A DNA stretch of 64,000 bases from Aldehydirespirator sp965220345 (GTDB lineage Bacteria > Actinomycetota > Acidimicrobiia > Acidimicrobiales > Aldehydirespiratoraceae): positions 1,364,001-1,428,000 of the forward strand of contig OZ244822.1 of the NCBI GenBank assembly GCA_965220345.1. The letters are read 5' to 3'. This document shows, in pieces, positions 35,742 through 43,704 of this stretch. The notes under the pieces were generated by a model that saw only the letters and a program-made list of their open reading frames with translations, made no database searches and was not told the DNA's origin. The position numbers and the translations under genes were made by a program. The stretch's first letter is position 1, and each line of letters begins with the position of its first letter.

Positions 35742-36512
35742 ATGCAGACTGTCGAAATCCCACTAACCGAAATACGTGTGTCTCCCCAGAACACACGCCA
35801 AGATCTCCAGTCAGGCACTGAAGATACTAGCCTTGATGACTTAGCAGAATCTATACGCGAGTTAGGATTGTTACAGCCGGTGACTGTCATGGAAGGTCAT
35901 GGTGGTAAGTATGAACTGATAGCAGGTCAGCGCCGTTTTCTGGCCTGTCAGAAGGTTGGAATGAGCACCATTACCGCCATTGTCAGAGATGATTTGGATG
36001 CTACAGATGCAACGGTGATTTCCTTGGTAGAGAATGTTCACCGCGCCGATATGAGTCCGATTGATAAGGCTCGAGCATACCAAGGCATCTACAACAAGTA
36101 TGGTGATTATGAGCGCGTTGCGCGCGAGACTGGAGTTTCAGCGCCCACTATACGCCGCTATATGAGTCTACTTGACCTTGCACCTTCAATTCTAGCAAAG
36201 GCTTCAACTTCGGAAGGTCCGGCAGGCGTTGGAACTTTGTCGCGTTTAGCAAAAGAGTTCTTGCCCGACGATCAAGAGTATGTTCTTTCCAAGATAGGTG
36301 GTTTCAATTCTAAGATTCAGGATGTCATAATAAGAGAGAGTCACGGTGATGTTCAGAGTATTGAACTCCTTGCAAGCCAGGCCAGAGAAGGCGCTTTCGA
36401 CGTTCGGACATGCTCAGAGGGCTTGTGTTTCGAAATGTCAGAAAATCTAAAGGAGCAAGTTAGGCAAGTGTTGACTGGTAGCATCAAAGACCAAATCCAA
36501 CAGTTGAGTTAA
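35742..36512 (+). CDS. ParB/Spo0J-family DNA-binding CTPase-like protein
   Basis: A 256-residue ParB-like protein. The N-terminal CTP-binding domain is seen in IPLTEIRVSPQNTR, LAESIRELGLLQPVTV, YELIAGQRRFLACQKVG (GERRxRA box variant) and VISLVENVHRADMSPIDKARAYQ. The HTH follows (YERVARETGVSAPTIRRYMSLLDL). The C-terminal 100 residues are unassigned and lack the usual dimerisation tail. The ATG has a GTGAGGAG ribosome-binding site. No parA is next to it; instead a AAA15 ATPase and a TOPRIM protein follow, so a regulatory or target-marking role in a defence-like operon is inferred. Confidence 0.8.
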   Translation: MQTVEIPLTEIRVSPQNTRQDLQSGTEDTSLDDLAESIRELGLLQPVTVMEGHGGKYELIAGQRRFLACQKVGMSTITAIVRDDLDATDATVISLVENVHRADMSPIDKARAYQGIYNKYGDYERVARETGVSAPTIRRYMSLLDLAPSILAKASTSEGPAGVGTLSRLAKEFLPDDQEYVLSKIGGFNSKIQDVIIRESHGDVQSIELLASQAREGAFDVRTCSEGLCFEMSENLKEQVRQVLTGSIKDQIQQLS

Positions 36513-36544
36513 AATAGTCAAAATATATGATTACTTTTATAAAT

Positions 36545-36559
36545 ATAGATATAATCTAT
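36545..36559. promoter_or_regulatory. palindrome ATAGAT-N3-ATCTAT over a TATAAT box
   Basis: In the AT-rich 93-base gap between the ParB-like and ATPase genes. The dyad surrounds a perfect TATAAT (36550-36555), so a repressor bound here would block an internal promoter for the ATPase-TOPRIM pair. No good -35 box is visible. Confidence 0.5.
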
Positions 36560-36605
36560 CTAATTGTACATTTATACGAGACTCGGATTTAGATAAGGAG
36601 TCACG

Positions 36606-37670
36606 ATGCTCAAGAGTATTCACATCAAGAATTATCGGAGCTTCAAAGACAGCTCAATACGCGACTTTGGGCGAATCAATATTTTCGCTGGGATGAATAA
36701 TTCTGGTAAGACCACTCTACTAGAAGCACTGTTCCTTTGGTCTGCTGGTGGTAATCCTCAGTTTGTTTTCAGTCCTGTCGTGGTACGAGTCGACGTGCCT
36801 GTTGAGAGAGTGCCTATTTCGGGCCCGGTTCCTAGTCTAATGCCTGCTGCCGGGTACATGTGGAGTACAGCTTGGCAGCCAATGTTCCATGATCTCGGAT
36901 TAGAAACCCCGATCGAGATTGCTGGCACCCATGCAATTTCTGGAAAGCTAGAACTCAACATTTTGACAGAGCAGTCGAACGAGTTAGTGCTCCCACCCAA
37001 TTCCAATACTAGTAATGGCTACCCTGACGATCTGATCTTTCGATACAGGAATGATGGCAAGAATGGCTTGCTTGAGATTAGGATCAAAACTTCAGGGAAG
37101 AGTTACGATATTAACACTAGCGGAGAGATAGAGGTTCCTTTTCAGGCTGTTTTTGTCGGGATGCATAACATGGTTACCGATATCGAGCATCTTTCAATTC
37201 TCAAAAAAGAAAAAGGAGACGCTGGTGTCCTCAGGGCAATCCAAATGGTCGATCCATCTGTTAAAAGTATAGAGATCGGAGTTCTCGGTAGTCAGGTCAT
37301 AATTCTTGCTGATGTTGGTCTCGAAGATAGACTTCCCATGCAAACATTAGGTGCTGGCTCTCAACGCGTCGCAGCTCTAGCTACGAGCGCCGCAGCTGCT
37401 GCAGGGGGATTTTTGCTTATCGACGAGTTTGATGCTGGTCTGCATCATAGCAAGCTCGGAGATGTCTGGAAAGCGCTTCATGAGATAGCTGTTGACAAGA
37501 ATGTGCAAGTGTTTGCCACCACTCACAGCTACGAGTGTGTCCGCACTGCTGCTGAGGTTCTGGGCGATGAGGAACCCCACTTCTACCGGCTGCAGGATGG
37601 CACAGCAACGAGCTATCCGCCTGATGTGTTAGCAGATGCGATTGCAGCGCAGATGGAAGTACGCGGATGA
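36606..37670 (+). CDS. OLD/AriA-like AAA15-family ATPase
   Basis: A 354-residue ABC-type ATPase related to those of OLD, PARIS and similar defence systems. KNYRSFKDSSI opens the protein; Walker A is GMNNSGKTT (Lys35); the signature-like LGAGSQRVAALA precedes Walker B LLIDEFDAGLHHSK; the H-loop is ATTHSYECV. An insert between about 50 and 230 replaces the coiled-coil arm. A good AAGGAG precedes the ATG. Its stop overlaps the TOPRIM gene start by four bases (ATGA), so the two are made together and probably form a complex. Confidence 0.85.
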   Translation: MLKSIHIKNYRSFKDSSIRDFGRINIFAGMNNSGKTTLLEALFLWSAGGNPQFVFSPVVVRVDVPVERVPISGPVPSLMPAAGYMWSTAWQPMFHDLGLETPIEIAGTHAISGKLELNILTEQSNELVLPPNSNTSNGYPDDLIFRYRNDGKNGLLEIRIKTSGKSYDINTSGEIEVPFQAVFVGMHNMVTDIEHLSILKKEKGDAGVLRAIQMVDPSVKSIEIGVLGSQVIILADVGLEDRLPMQTLGAGSQRVAALATSAAAAAGGFLLIDEFDAGLHHSKLGDVWKALHEIAVDKNVQVFATTHSYECVRTAAEVLGDEEPHFYRLQDGTATSYPPDVLADAIAAQMEVRG

Positions 37671-38329
37671 CACAGGGCGGTATGTCAGTAGATCAAAACA
37701 GCCCGTCTGGCCCTGAGAGAATTCGCAAAACCAAGCTTTTACTCGTTGAAGGTAAAGAAGATCTCAGAGTTTTCAAAGAGCTTTGTGCCTACTGGGGCCT
37801 TCAGGATATCCAGATCATGCAGATGGAGGGAATCACGAACCTGCATTCACGCCTTAAAGTTGTAGTGAGAGATCCAGGGTTTCGTAACCTACGGACCCTA
37901 GCGATAGCGCGTGATGCCGATTCTAACGCTCAGAGAGCTTTTCAGTCGGTGCTGAATGCGCTCAGCAAGTGCCCGCCACTCAGGACAAATTTACCATCCA
38001 AAGCGGGAGTTCACGGTGGGAATCGTCCTGCCACGACTGTATTCATCGCCCCTGATAACGAGAGCCCAGGCAACCTAGAGACTATGCTCAACAGGACCAA
38101 AGCTGGAGACCCAATTGATGCTTGCATTGAGGAATTCTTCGCTTGTCTGGGACGAGAGGCAGAGTTCAACTTAACTGGAAGACACCGCGATAAAGCCCGA
38201 GCTTATGCAAGGATCGCGGCCTCATCCAATCCTGCACGTTCTGTCGGCCATTCCGTGCGCTCCCATGAAGTCTGGAATCTCAATCACGAGTCGCTGTCAC
38301 CCGTCAAGGCATTCCTGTCAGGGTTGTGA
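37667..38329 (+). CDS. DUF3226-like TOPRIM protein, putative effector nuclease
   Basis: A 220-residue protein with a TOPRIM-type fold. The acidic motif LLLVEGKEDLRVF (Glu28) and the second motif AIARDADSN (Asp83, Asp85) are those that bind Mg2+ in OLD-type nucleases and in AriB of PARIS. The rest fits DUF3226 (GITNLHSRLKVVVRDPGF, FIAPDNESPGNLETML). It overlaps the ATPase gene by four bases. The two-gene ATPase plus TOPRIM pair is the split version of the OLD architecture; an anti-phage role is inferred, not shown. Confidence 0.78.
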   Translation: MTQGGMSVDQNSPSGPERIRKTKLLLVEGKEDLRVFKELCAYWGLQDIQIMQMEGITNLHSRLKVVVRDPGFRNLRTLAIARDADSNAQRAFQSVLNALSKCPPLRTNLPSKAGVHGGNRPATTVFIAPDNESPGNLETMLNRTKAGDPIDACIEEFFACLGREAEFNLTGRHRDKARAYARIAASSNPARSVGHSVRSHEVWNLNHESLSPVKAFLSGL

Positions 38330-38415
38330 TCAATTGCATCTCACCCGCTGACTTGAGACCCAACCCATCGGCGTTGCTTTCCCACAAACTCCCACCTCAA
38401 ACGTGCAGCACCCAG

Positions 38416-39123
38416 TTAAGCCGCGTGCCTCTGCGGTAGAAGTAAGATCTCGCCGTCTTTGGCATCTGCAACAGGCAGCGACGGCATGTCAGGGTGATGC
38501 CACTTGCGGACTTCTGGCGTATTGCCTTTGCGTTTGTTGCAGTAAGTGTGGGATGCTTGGAGATTGTCGAGTTTGTGCAGACGACTCTTGTAGTGGGTGC
38601 CCGGTTCGGCTTTGTCGCCTCATCTGATATCGAATACAGCAAATATTTCTGGCACAATGTGTTCGATCTGAGCACCCTTGAGTTTCATCTCGCCTGCACA
38701 CAGACCACAGCGACCGCCGTCGCGTCGATAGATATAGGAGAGAATGCGCCGTCGGTGAGTGTCATCCCAGCGGCCGGATGCGTCTGGTTCATCAGATTCC
38801 AAGTACCAGCGCCACCCCTTATCAACAGTTCGGGCAGACCTGCTGAGGAGACCTTCAGGCTTTTCTGCTAGGTTTGAGTCCCGCCTTTCTTTGGTGCTTT
38901 GCTGAATCCCTGCGCCAGAACTAGTAGACGGATTGTCACTCAGCGTCAGAGCTAGCGCGGTTGCCTCGTATGGCAGAATTTGTCGACATTTCGGGAACTC
39001 CGAGCATCCCCAGAACTGCTTGCCAGCATTGTCACCCCTCCGGGCGGTTCGCAGAACCATGGGCTTGTGGCATCTTGGACACTTTGGGATCGGCTCCGTA
39101 ACTGGCACTGACTCTCCGTTCAT
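38416..39123 (-). pseudogene. zinc-ribbon HNH endonuclease gene with in-frame opal codon
   Basis: The N-terminus is a topoisomerase-type zinc ribbon (CPRCHKPMVLRTARRGD...WGCSEFPKC). An HNH domain starts at RRRILSYIYRRDGGRCGLC and IEHIVPEIFAVFDIR. TGA at 38622-38620 interrupts it, but the same frame continues with the rest of a canonical HNH domain: THYKSRLHKLDNLQASHTYC, then NKRKGNTPEVRKW and MPSLPVADAKDGEILLLP, ending at TAA 38416. The histidine and asparagine residues of the active site lie after the stop, so the truncated protein would be inactive. It converges on the TOPRIM gene. Confidence 0.8.
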
Positions 39124-39368
39124 AAGTGCGCCGCAACTTGATCATCAGCTTGGATCTTCAACTGTAGGGACTTTTGTGCAGACATCGCCCCTAGCTCCTA
39201 TCCGATCTCAGATCCAGTGCGTGAGATTCTCAAGAGTTTGTCCATCGCAGCATGCTGCGGCATCGCCCTGACCACTGTGAAGCTAGAAGAGTAGAGGTAG
39301 CATAAGCCTTGCCGGGGTTGTCAGGGACGGCATCTTGTTCGGCCTTGGCAACAGGAAGAGAGTCAGGA

Positions 39369-39842
39369 ATGAGTATCAGGCTCTACACCGACGACGAACT
39401 CGCCAAGCTGCGCTCAATGCCTAAGCGGGTAACCAACCCTAGAGCCCGATGGGTGAAGAAGACCGGCCATCGGCAACGAAACTTCCAGGCCATAGCGCAA
39501 GAGGACCACTCGAAGCATTTTGCGGTCTATCAGCGACAGAGTGAGAGAGACCTTGAGGACTTTTCTTGCGGCATCGCCTACCTCCCGCAGAGTGGGAGCC
39601 GTCTGACTCTTGCCCGCTACAACGGCTCAAGTCACGTTCACGGCAATATCGCTTACCAGCCGCATATCCATATCACCACGGAGAAGGCCATTGCCGCTGG
39701 CAGGAAGCCCGAGTCCGAGGCTGAGGAGACCGACCTTTACACGACTCTTGACGGTGCCTTTAGGTGCCTGATCCAAGACTTCCAGTTGGAGGGTATTGCG
39801 GTTCCGCCAGCGGGTGAACGGAAGCTTTTTGATGACTCTTGA
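39369..39842 (+). CDS. DUF6978-like protein (partner of DUF1828/1829 gene)
   Basis: A 157-residue protein starting at ATG 39369 with AGGA just upstream. Features include RNFQAIAQEDHSKHFAVYQRQ, SCGIAYLPQSGSRLTLARYNG and HVHGNIAYQPHIHITTEKAI, which match my memory of the DUF6978 family. No catalytic motif is obvious apart from a cluster of histidines (HVHG, PHIHIT). It overlaps the next gene by 11 bases, indicating a coupled pair. Function unknown; such pairs occur among phage-related and defence genes. Confidence 0.65.
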   Translation: MSIRLYTDDELAKLRSMPKRVTNPRARWVKKTGHRQRNFQAIAQEDHSKHFAVYQRQSERDLEDFSCGIAYLPQSGSRLTLARYNGSSHVHGNIAYQPHIHITTEKAIAAGRKPESEAEETDLYTTLDGAFRCLIQDFQLEGIAVPPAGERKLFDDS

Positions 39843-40620
39843 TACAGGCGCTTTGCGGGCACTTTTGTGTGAGCGCCTCTGCGAAGACGTGCAGGTTGAT
39901 GAGCGTCCCAACGGCTCTTTGATGTTGCGGACCCATTTCGCCTTCCCAGACGGAGACGGATACCCCTTCCATCTGACTTCGGCACCATCGGGCGGCCTTC
40001 GATTGTCGGATCACGGCCACACACTCATGCACATCAGCTACGATCACGATGTCGACTTATTCCTGGCTGGCACGCGGGGCTTGCTGCTCGAGCGCATCGT
40101 TACTGAGACTGGTATCTGCTACGAAGACGAAGATGGAGCCTTCTACGTCGACACTTCTCACGAAGGGCTACCTGAGGCTGTTTTTCGTTTCGGTCAGGCG
40201 CTGACACGAATCTACGACTTGACTTTGCTGTCGCGCTCGAATGTCGGCTCTACTTTTTACGACGACTTAGCCGACTGCCTCTCGGCACAGATAGACGAAT
40301 CCAAGATGCAGCGCGACTACGAACCAGAGGTACCCAACGCTGCGGCTTATCTGGTGGACTACAGGATCGAAGGTAAGAGTGGTGTCCCGCTGTTCGTATA
40401 CGGTGTGCCTAACCGCGACAAAGCTCGGCTAACGACGATCATGCTAGGCTATTTTCACCGGCAGCATCTCGCTTTTGAGTCCATCATCGTCTTTGCTGAC
40501 CAGGCTGAGATACCGAGAGTTGATCTTGCGAGGCTCTCCGATGTGGGTGGTGACATGATCTCATCTTTGGAGTCCACCGAGGATCTCAACCGAAAACTCC
40601 TAAAGCGTGTCGCCGCATGA
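39832..40620 (+). CDS. DUF1828 / DUF1829 two-domain protein
   Basis: A 262-residue protein with the N-terminal DUF1828 pattern (HLTSAPSGGLRLSDHGHTLMHI, then LLERIVTETGICYEDEDGAFYV) and a C-terminal DUF1829-type region (VDYRIEGKSGVPLFVYGVPN, LAFESIIVFADQAEIPR). The latter resembles a restriction-endonuclease-like core. The preferred ATG at 39832 overlaps the stop of the preceding gene, while the frame is open from 39796. Function unknown; the coupling suggests a two-component module, possibly toxin-antitoxin or anti-phage. Confidence 0.7.
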   Translation: MTLDTGALRALLCERLCEDVQVDERPNGSLMLRTHFAFPDGDGYPFHLTSAPSGGLRLSDHGHTLMHISYDHDVDLFLAGTRGLLLERIVTETGICYEDEDGAFYVDTSHEGLPEAVFRFGQALTRIYDLTLLSRSNVGSTFYDDLADCLSAQIDESKMQRDYEPEVPNAAAYLVDYRIEGKSGVPLFVYGVPNRDKARLTTIMLGYFHRQHLAFESIIVFADQAEIPRVDLARLSDVGGDMISSLESTEDLNRKLLKRVAA

Positions 40621-40944
40621 TAAGACCGCGCGTCGTGGTGGCTGCATGGTTGAACTGTTGGATAATGGACTCGCCAAGGGCATTAGTCTGCCGAAGTGAA
40701 GCCCGGTAACTCCCCAGACGGCAGGTGCAGCCTGTGAGATGGTTGGTGCGCGGACTCCACCGGTGGTTGCGATCGGTGTGCGGGTGTTGTCATCGGAGAT
40801 CGCTAATCGATTGTCGACGCTGTCGCGAAGCGAAAGGATGGCTTTGGTATGGTCACGCATCATCCACAAGATGAAGCCGATAAACGGCGTGAGGAAGCCG
40901 ATGATGGCGGCAACCGCGAAGCTGATAAATGCTGCTGAGTCCAT
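40600..40944 (-). CDS. small membrane protein, unknown
   Basis: 114 residues with an N-terminal hydrophobic segment (FAVAAIIGFLTPFIGFILWMM) and a short heptad-like helix (MRDHTKAILSLRDSVDNRL). A TATAGT -10-like box ends seven bases before the ATG, consistent with a leaderless message. The C-terminus overlaps the DUF1829 gene end by 21 bases on the opposite strand, so the 3' part may not be original. No family recognised. Confidence 0.45.
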   Translation of the reverse strand: MDSAAFISFAVAAIIGFLTPFIGFILWMMRDHTKAILSLRDSVDNRLAISDDNTRTPIATTGGVRAPTISQAAPAVWGVTGLHFGRLMPLASPLSNSSTMQPPRRAVLSCGDTL

Positions 40945-41194
40945 GAATTTGACTATACATCAACCTTCAGTAAACCTTCAGCACATTGTAACTCGTGCAT
41001 TCACAATATTTTCTGATTGCCTGCAGGGCCGTGCCGCTAGCGAAGATCGGAGTGCGCTCGCTAGTGTCTAGCCAGCGACGGGTTGCGGTTGGATCTCGGG
41101 ACGTTGGCACCACAAGCAGTCTCATACTTACACAGGAGGCTCACCTCTACACGCTGGAACCAGCCTCTATGTCCACTACAGCTAGGCTTCGGCC

Positions 41195-41986
41195 GTGAGT
41201 CCTGCACAGCGTTCAGCTAGCGAAATCCCCAAGAGAGCGCAATCTCAGAAAACAAAACCTAAGAACGCTCAGACTAAGAAGACTAAGAAGCGCTCGGGTT
41301 CGGCCTCGGCGCGATCTGTGCGATCTGTGCGCGAGCGACGGCCTTTGCCAGCTAAACCGCATCCAGTTTCGCATCCGCATGACGCTTTGAAGCGTGTGCT
41401 GGGTGCTCAACAAAGCCGCAGCGCGGTGCGGCGTTTCGACTCAGCCGCAAAAGCCTTTCGAGATGAGCGTTTTGCTGAAGCTCTCCCGCTTTTGTCTCGG
41501 CTGGCTCGCGAAGCTTCCGAAGTGCCAGAAGTGCGTGAACTGCACGGCTTGGTGCTGTATCGCTTGGGTCGCTTTCAAAAAGCCATGAACGAACTTGAAC
41601 AGTTCCGTGAGTTGAGCGGGTCAACCGAGCAGCATCCAGTGCTGGCTGACTGCCATCGAGCGCTGCGCCGCTGGGATGATGTTGAGGCATTATGGCAGGA
41701 ACTAGGCGAGGCTTCGCCTTCAGTGGAACTGGTCACCGAAGGCCGTTTGGTTCTGGCTGGTGCTAAAGCTGACCGCGGCAAACTTGCACAAGCAATCAAG
41801 ACCCTTGAGCATGGCTGGCAGCTGCCCAAGCAACCGCGTGAGCATCATCTACGTCGCGCCTATGCCTTAGCTGACCTGTATGAGCGCGCTGGCCGAGCAC
41901 CCAGAGCGCGCGAACTGTTTCGCTGGGTCGAAAGCCACAACCCTCTGCTAGCCGATGTCACCCAGCGAGCCCAAGCCCTCAGCTAA
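41195..41986 (+). CDS. tetratricopeptide-repeat protein
   Basis: A 263-residue soluble protein. The first 55 residues are very basic (KTKPKNAQTKKTKKRSGSAS) and could bind nucleic acid. Residues 75-260 are helical repeats of TPR type: FDSAAKAFRDERFAEALPLLSRLAREA, VRELHGLVLYRLGRFQKAMNELEQF and LRRAYALADLYERAGRAPRARELF. TPRs mediate protein contacts. GTG start overlaps the TGA of a short upstream frame (GTGA). Partner unknown. Confidence 0.75.
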   Translation: MSPAQRSASEIPKRAQSQKTKPKNAQTKKTKKRSGSASARSVRSVRERRPLPAKPHPVSHPHDALKRVLGAQQSRSAVRRFDSAAKAFRDERFAEALPLLSRLAREASEVPEVRELHGLVLYRLGRFQKAMNELEQFRELSGSTEQHPVLADCHRALRRWDDVEALWQELGEASPSVELVTEGRLVLAGAKADRGKLAQAIKTLEHGWQLPKQPREHHLRRAYALADLYERAGRAPRARELFRWVESHNPLLADVTQRAQALS

Positions 41987-42108
41987 GCAGTTGACTGCGA
42001 ATCGGTTGACTGCTTGTCTTGCAATCGGCCATCATGGCCAATCAATAGCAACCACCGATGGAGTCCGCCCTTGTTGACGTTGGCTATGGGCAGATATGGC
42101 TGCCAAAT

Positions 42109-42189
42109 ACTGCTACGCTAAGCTATCAATCACTGCTATGCTAAACCTCCAATTACTGCTATGCTAAGGCTCCAAATACTGCTACGCTA
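42109..42189. repeat. 4 imperfect 23-bp tandem repeats with core ACTGCTAYGCTA
   Basis: Core copies at 42109-42120, 42132-42143, 42155-42166 and 42178-42189, exactly 23 bases apart. Each contains a TAYGCT hexamer resembling a -10 box; the last (42183-42188) ends seven bases before the TTG start of the DUF4143 ATPase. Likely operator array or redundant promoters. Confidence 0.85.
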
Positions 42190-42195
42190 GGACTC

Positions 42196-43521
42196 TTGGA
42201 CTACATACCTCGCCTTGTGGACTCGCAGCTCGAGCGTGCTTGTCGGCTTCATCCTGTTGTGCTGGTTACAGGCGCAAGAGGGGTCGGCAAGACCACCACT
42301 GCGCTGCGAGCCGCCACCGCAAGCGCTTTTCTTGATGATGCTGCCACTCGCATCGTGTTCCATGACGACCCCGAAGCGACTCTCGCTAAGTATGACGAGC
42401 CATTGCTGGTGGATGAGTGGCAGTTAGTGCCTGAGGTAGTTCGAGCGATAAAGCGCACGGTCGACCGTGATCGCAGGCCAGGCCGGTTCATCCTTACTGG
42501 CTCTCCTGACCCAAAGGGCCGCTCAGAGTTTCAGTCGTTGACCGGCAGGGCAGGGGTTGTTCGCCTTAACCCGATGAATATGCGGGAACTAGCTGGGAGT
42601 AGGCTCGGCGTTCTTCAGGCGCAGGGCCTTCAGCAACTCACTCCGATAACCGTCAGTGAGCAGGGCATACAGGTAGAGGATCCGCAGCGAACTTCGATAG
42701 TTGCAGGATTGCTAGCGGGGAATCCGCCAGCGGCATCTCCAAAGCAGGCACTCAATATTTTTGGGTACCTTGACTTGGCAGCAGTCGGGGGCTTCCCGGC
42801 GTGCGCGCCAGAAGGCTCGGTGGCACGATCTCAGGAATGGTGCAGCGACTATCTGAGCGTTCTGTTGCGGCGGGATCTGCCTTTGTTCGGCACTCGGCGT
42901 TCAGCCTCGCATTTTCGTAGATATCTAGAAACCACTGCCTTTCACACAGCTCGTTCTCCCGAGGACGGAAGCTTGCGTACAGCTGCCGGGGTCAACCCTA
43001 GAACCCATCGTGACTATCGGCACATCCTGCTTGATATGGAGGTGACCGTTGAGGTTCCCGCTTTCAGCAGCGAGGATGTGCCGAGCCTCGCTAAATCTCC
43101 CAAAATGCTGTTCAGCGATTCGGGACTGTTGATCGCAGCGATGAATGTGCCGCTAGCCCGTTTGAAGCTAAACGGAGACCTCTACGGAAGGGTCTTGGAG
43201 ACTTTCGTGATTAACCAACTCCGATGCGAACTAGAGGCTTTGGGGATGAGAGACGCGCTGAGTCATCTCCGCACCCACAAGGGTGTCCATGAGATTGATG
43301 CCGTGATTGAGACTCCAGAAGGTGGGATTATCGCGATTGAGATCAAATCGGCTAACCGTCACCGGCTTGGCGATGCCAAGCACATTGAGTGGCTCGCCGA
43401 GAAAGTGGGGGACAGGTTCATGCTGGGTTTGGTGCTTACCACCGGTGCCCACATCAGCAAGATCCGCAGTGACAAGAGCGACAAGATCTGGTCTGCACCC
43501 ATCAGCGTGCTCTGGCACTAA
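42196..43521 (+). CDS. AAA_14 / DUF4143 ATPase
   Basis: A 441-residue ATPase. Walker A is VTGARGVGKTTTAL, Walker B LLVDEWQLVPEV, and the sensor FILTGSPDP. DUF4143 follows with the RRDLPLFG and LETTAFHTA segments and LLDMEVTVEVPAF. The C-terminal part resembles a PD-(D/E)XK nuclease fold: VHEIDAVIETPEGGIIAIEIKSANRH (Asp, Glu-x-Lys). The family is widespread and multicopy in actinobacteria, with unknown physiological role; TA-like and defence roles have been suggested. The TTG start lies directly behind the 23-bp repeats. Confidence 0.85.
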   Translation: MDYIPRLVDSQLERACRLHPVVLVTGARGVGKTTTALRAATASAFLDDAATRIVFHDDPEATLAKYDEPLLVDEWQLVPEVVRAIKRTVDRDRRPGRFILTGSPDPKGRSEFQSLTGRAGVVRLNPMNMRELAGSRLGVLQAQGLQQLTPITVSEQGIQVEDPQRTSIVAGLLAGNPPAASPKQALNIFGYLDLAAVGGFPACAPEGSVARSQEWCSDYLSVLLRRDLPLFGTRRSASHFRRYLETTAFHTARSPEDGSLRTAAGVNPRTHRDYRHILLDMEVTVEVPAFSSEDVPSLAKSPKMLFSDSGLLIAAMNVPLARLKLNGDLYGRVLETFVINQLRCELEALGMRDALSHLRTHKGVHEIDAVIETPEGGIIAIEIKSANRHRLGDAKHIEWLAEKVGDRFMLGLVLTTGAHISKIRSDKSDKIWSAPISVLWH

Positions 43522-43704
43522 CAACTGGTTCTATGGCAATACCAACCAGCAAGCGTCAGCCGAGACATCTACGAGACATCTAGACGAGAAGAGGGGTAGA
43601 GCGTGAGTTGGGGGTTTAGGGCGCTACCTTGGATGAAACGTGTTGTGCTGGTTGCGGGACTGAGCGGCTAGCGGTCACCTCGAAACATTCGTCAGGAGCC
43701 CTTA

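Noticed and set aside
33338..39123. Alternative genetic code or phage-type stop-codon recoding
   Set aside because: TAG and TGA each interrupt one gene, but TAG, TGA and TAA all end many intact genes in the window; two nonsense mutations in a decaying island are simpler.
40995..41198. 67-residue frame overlapping the TPR gene start
   Set aside because: No ribosome-binding site at its start and no family features; at most the last nine codons from ATG 41169 form a coupled leader.
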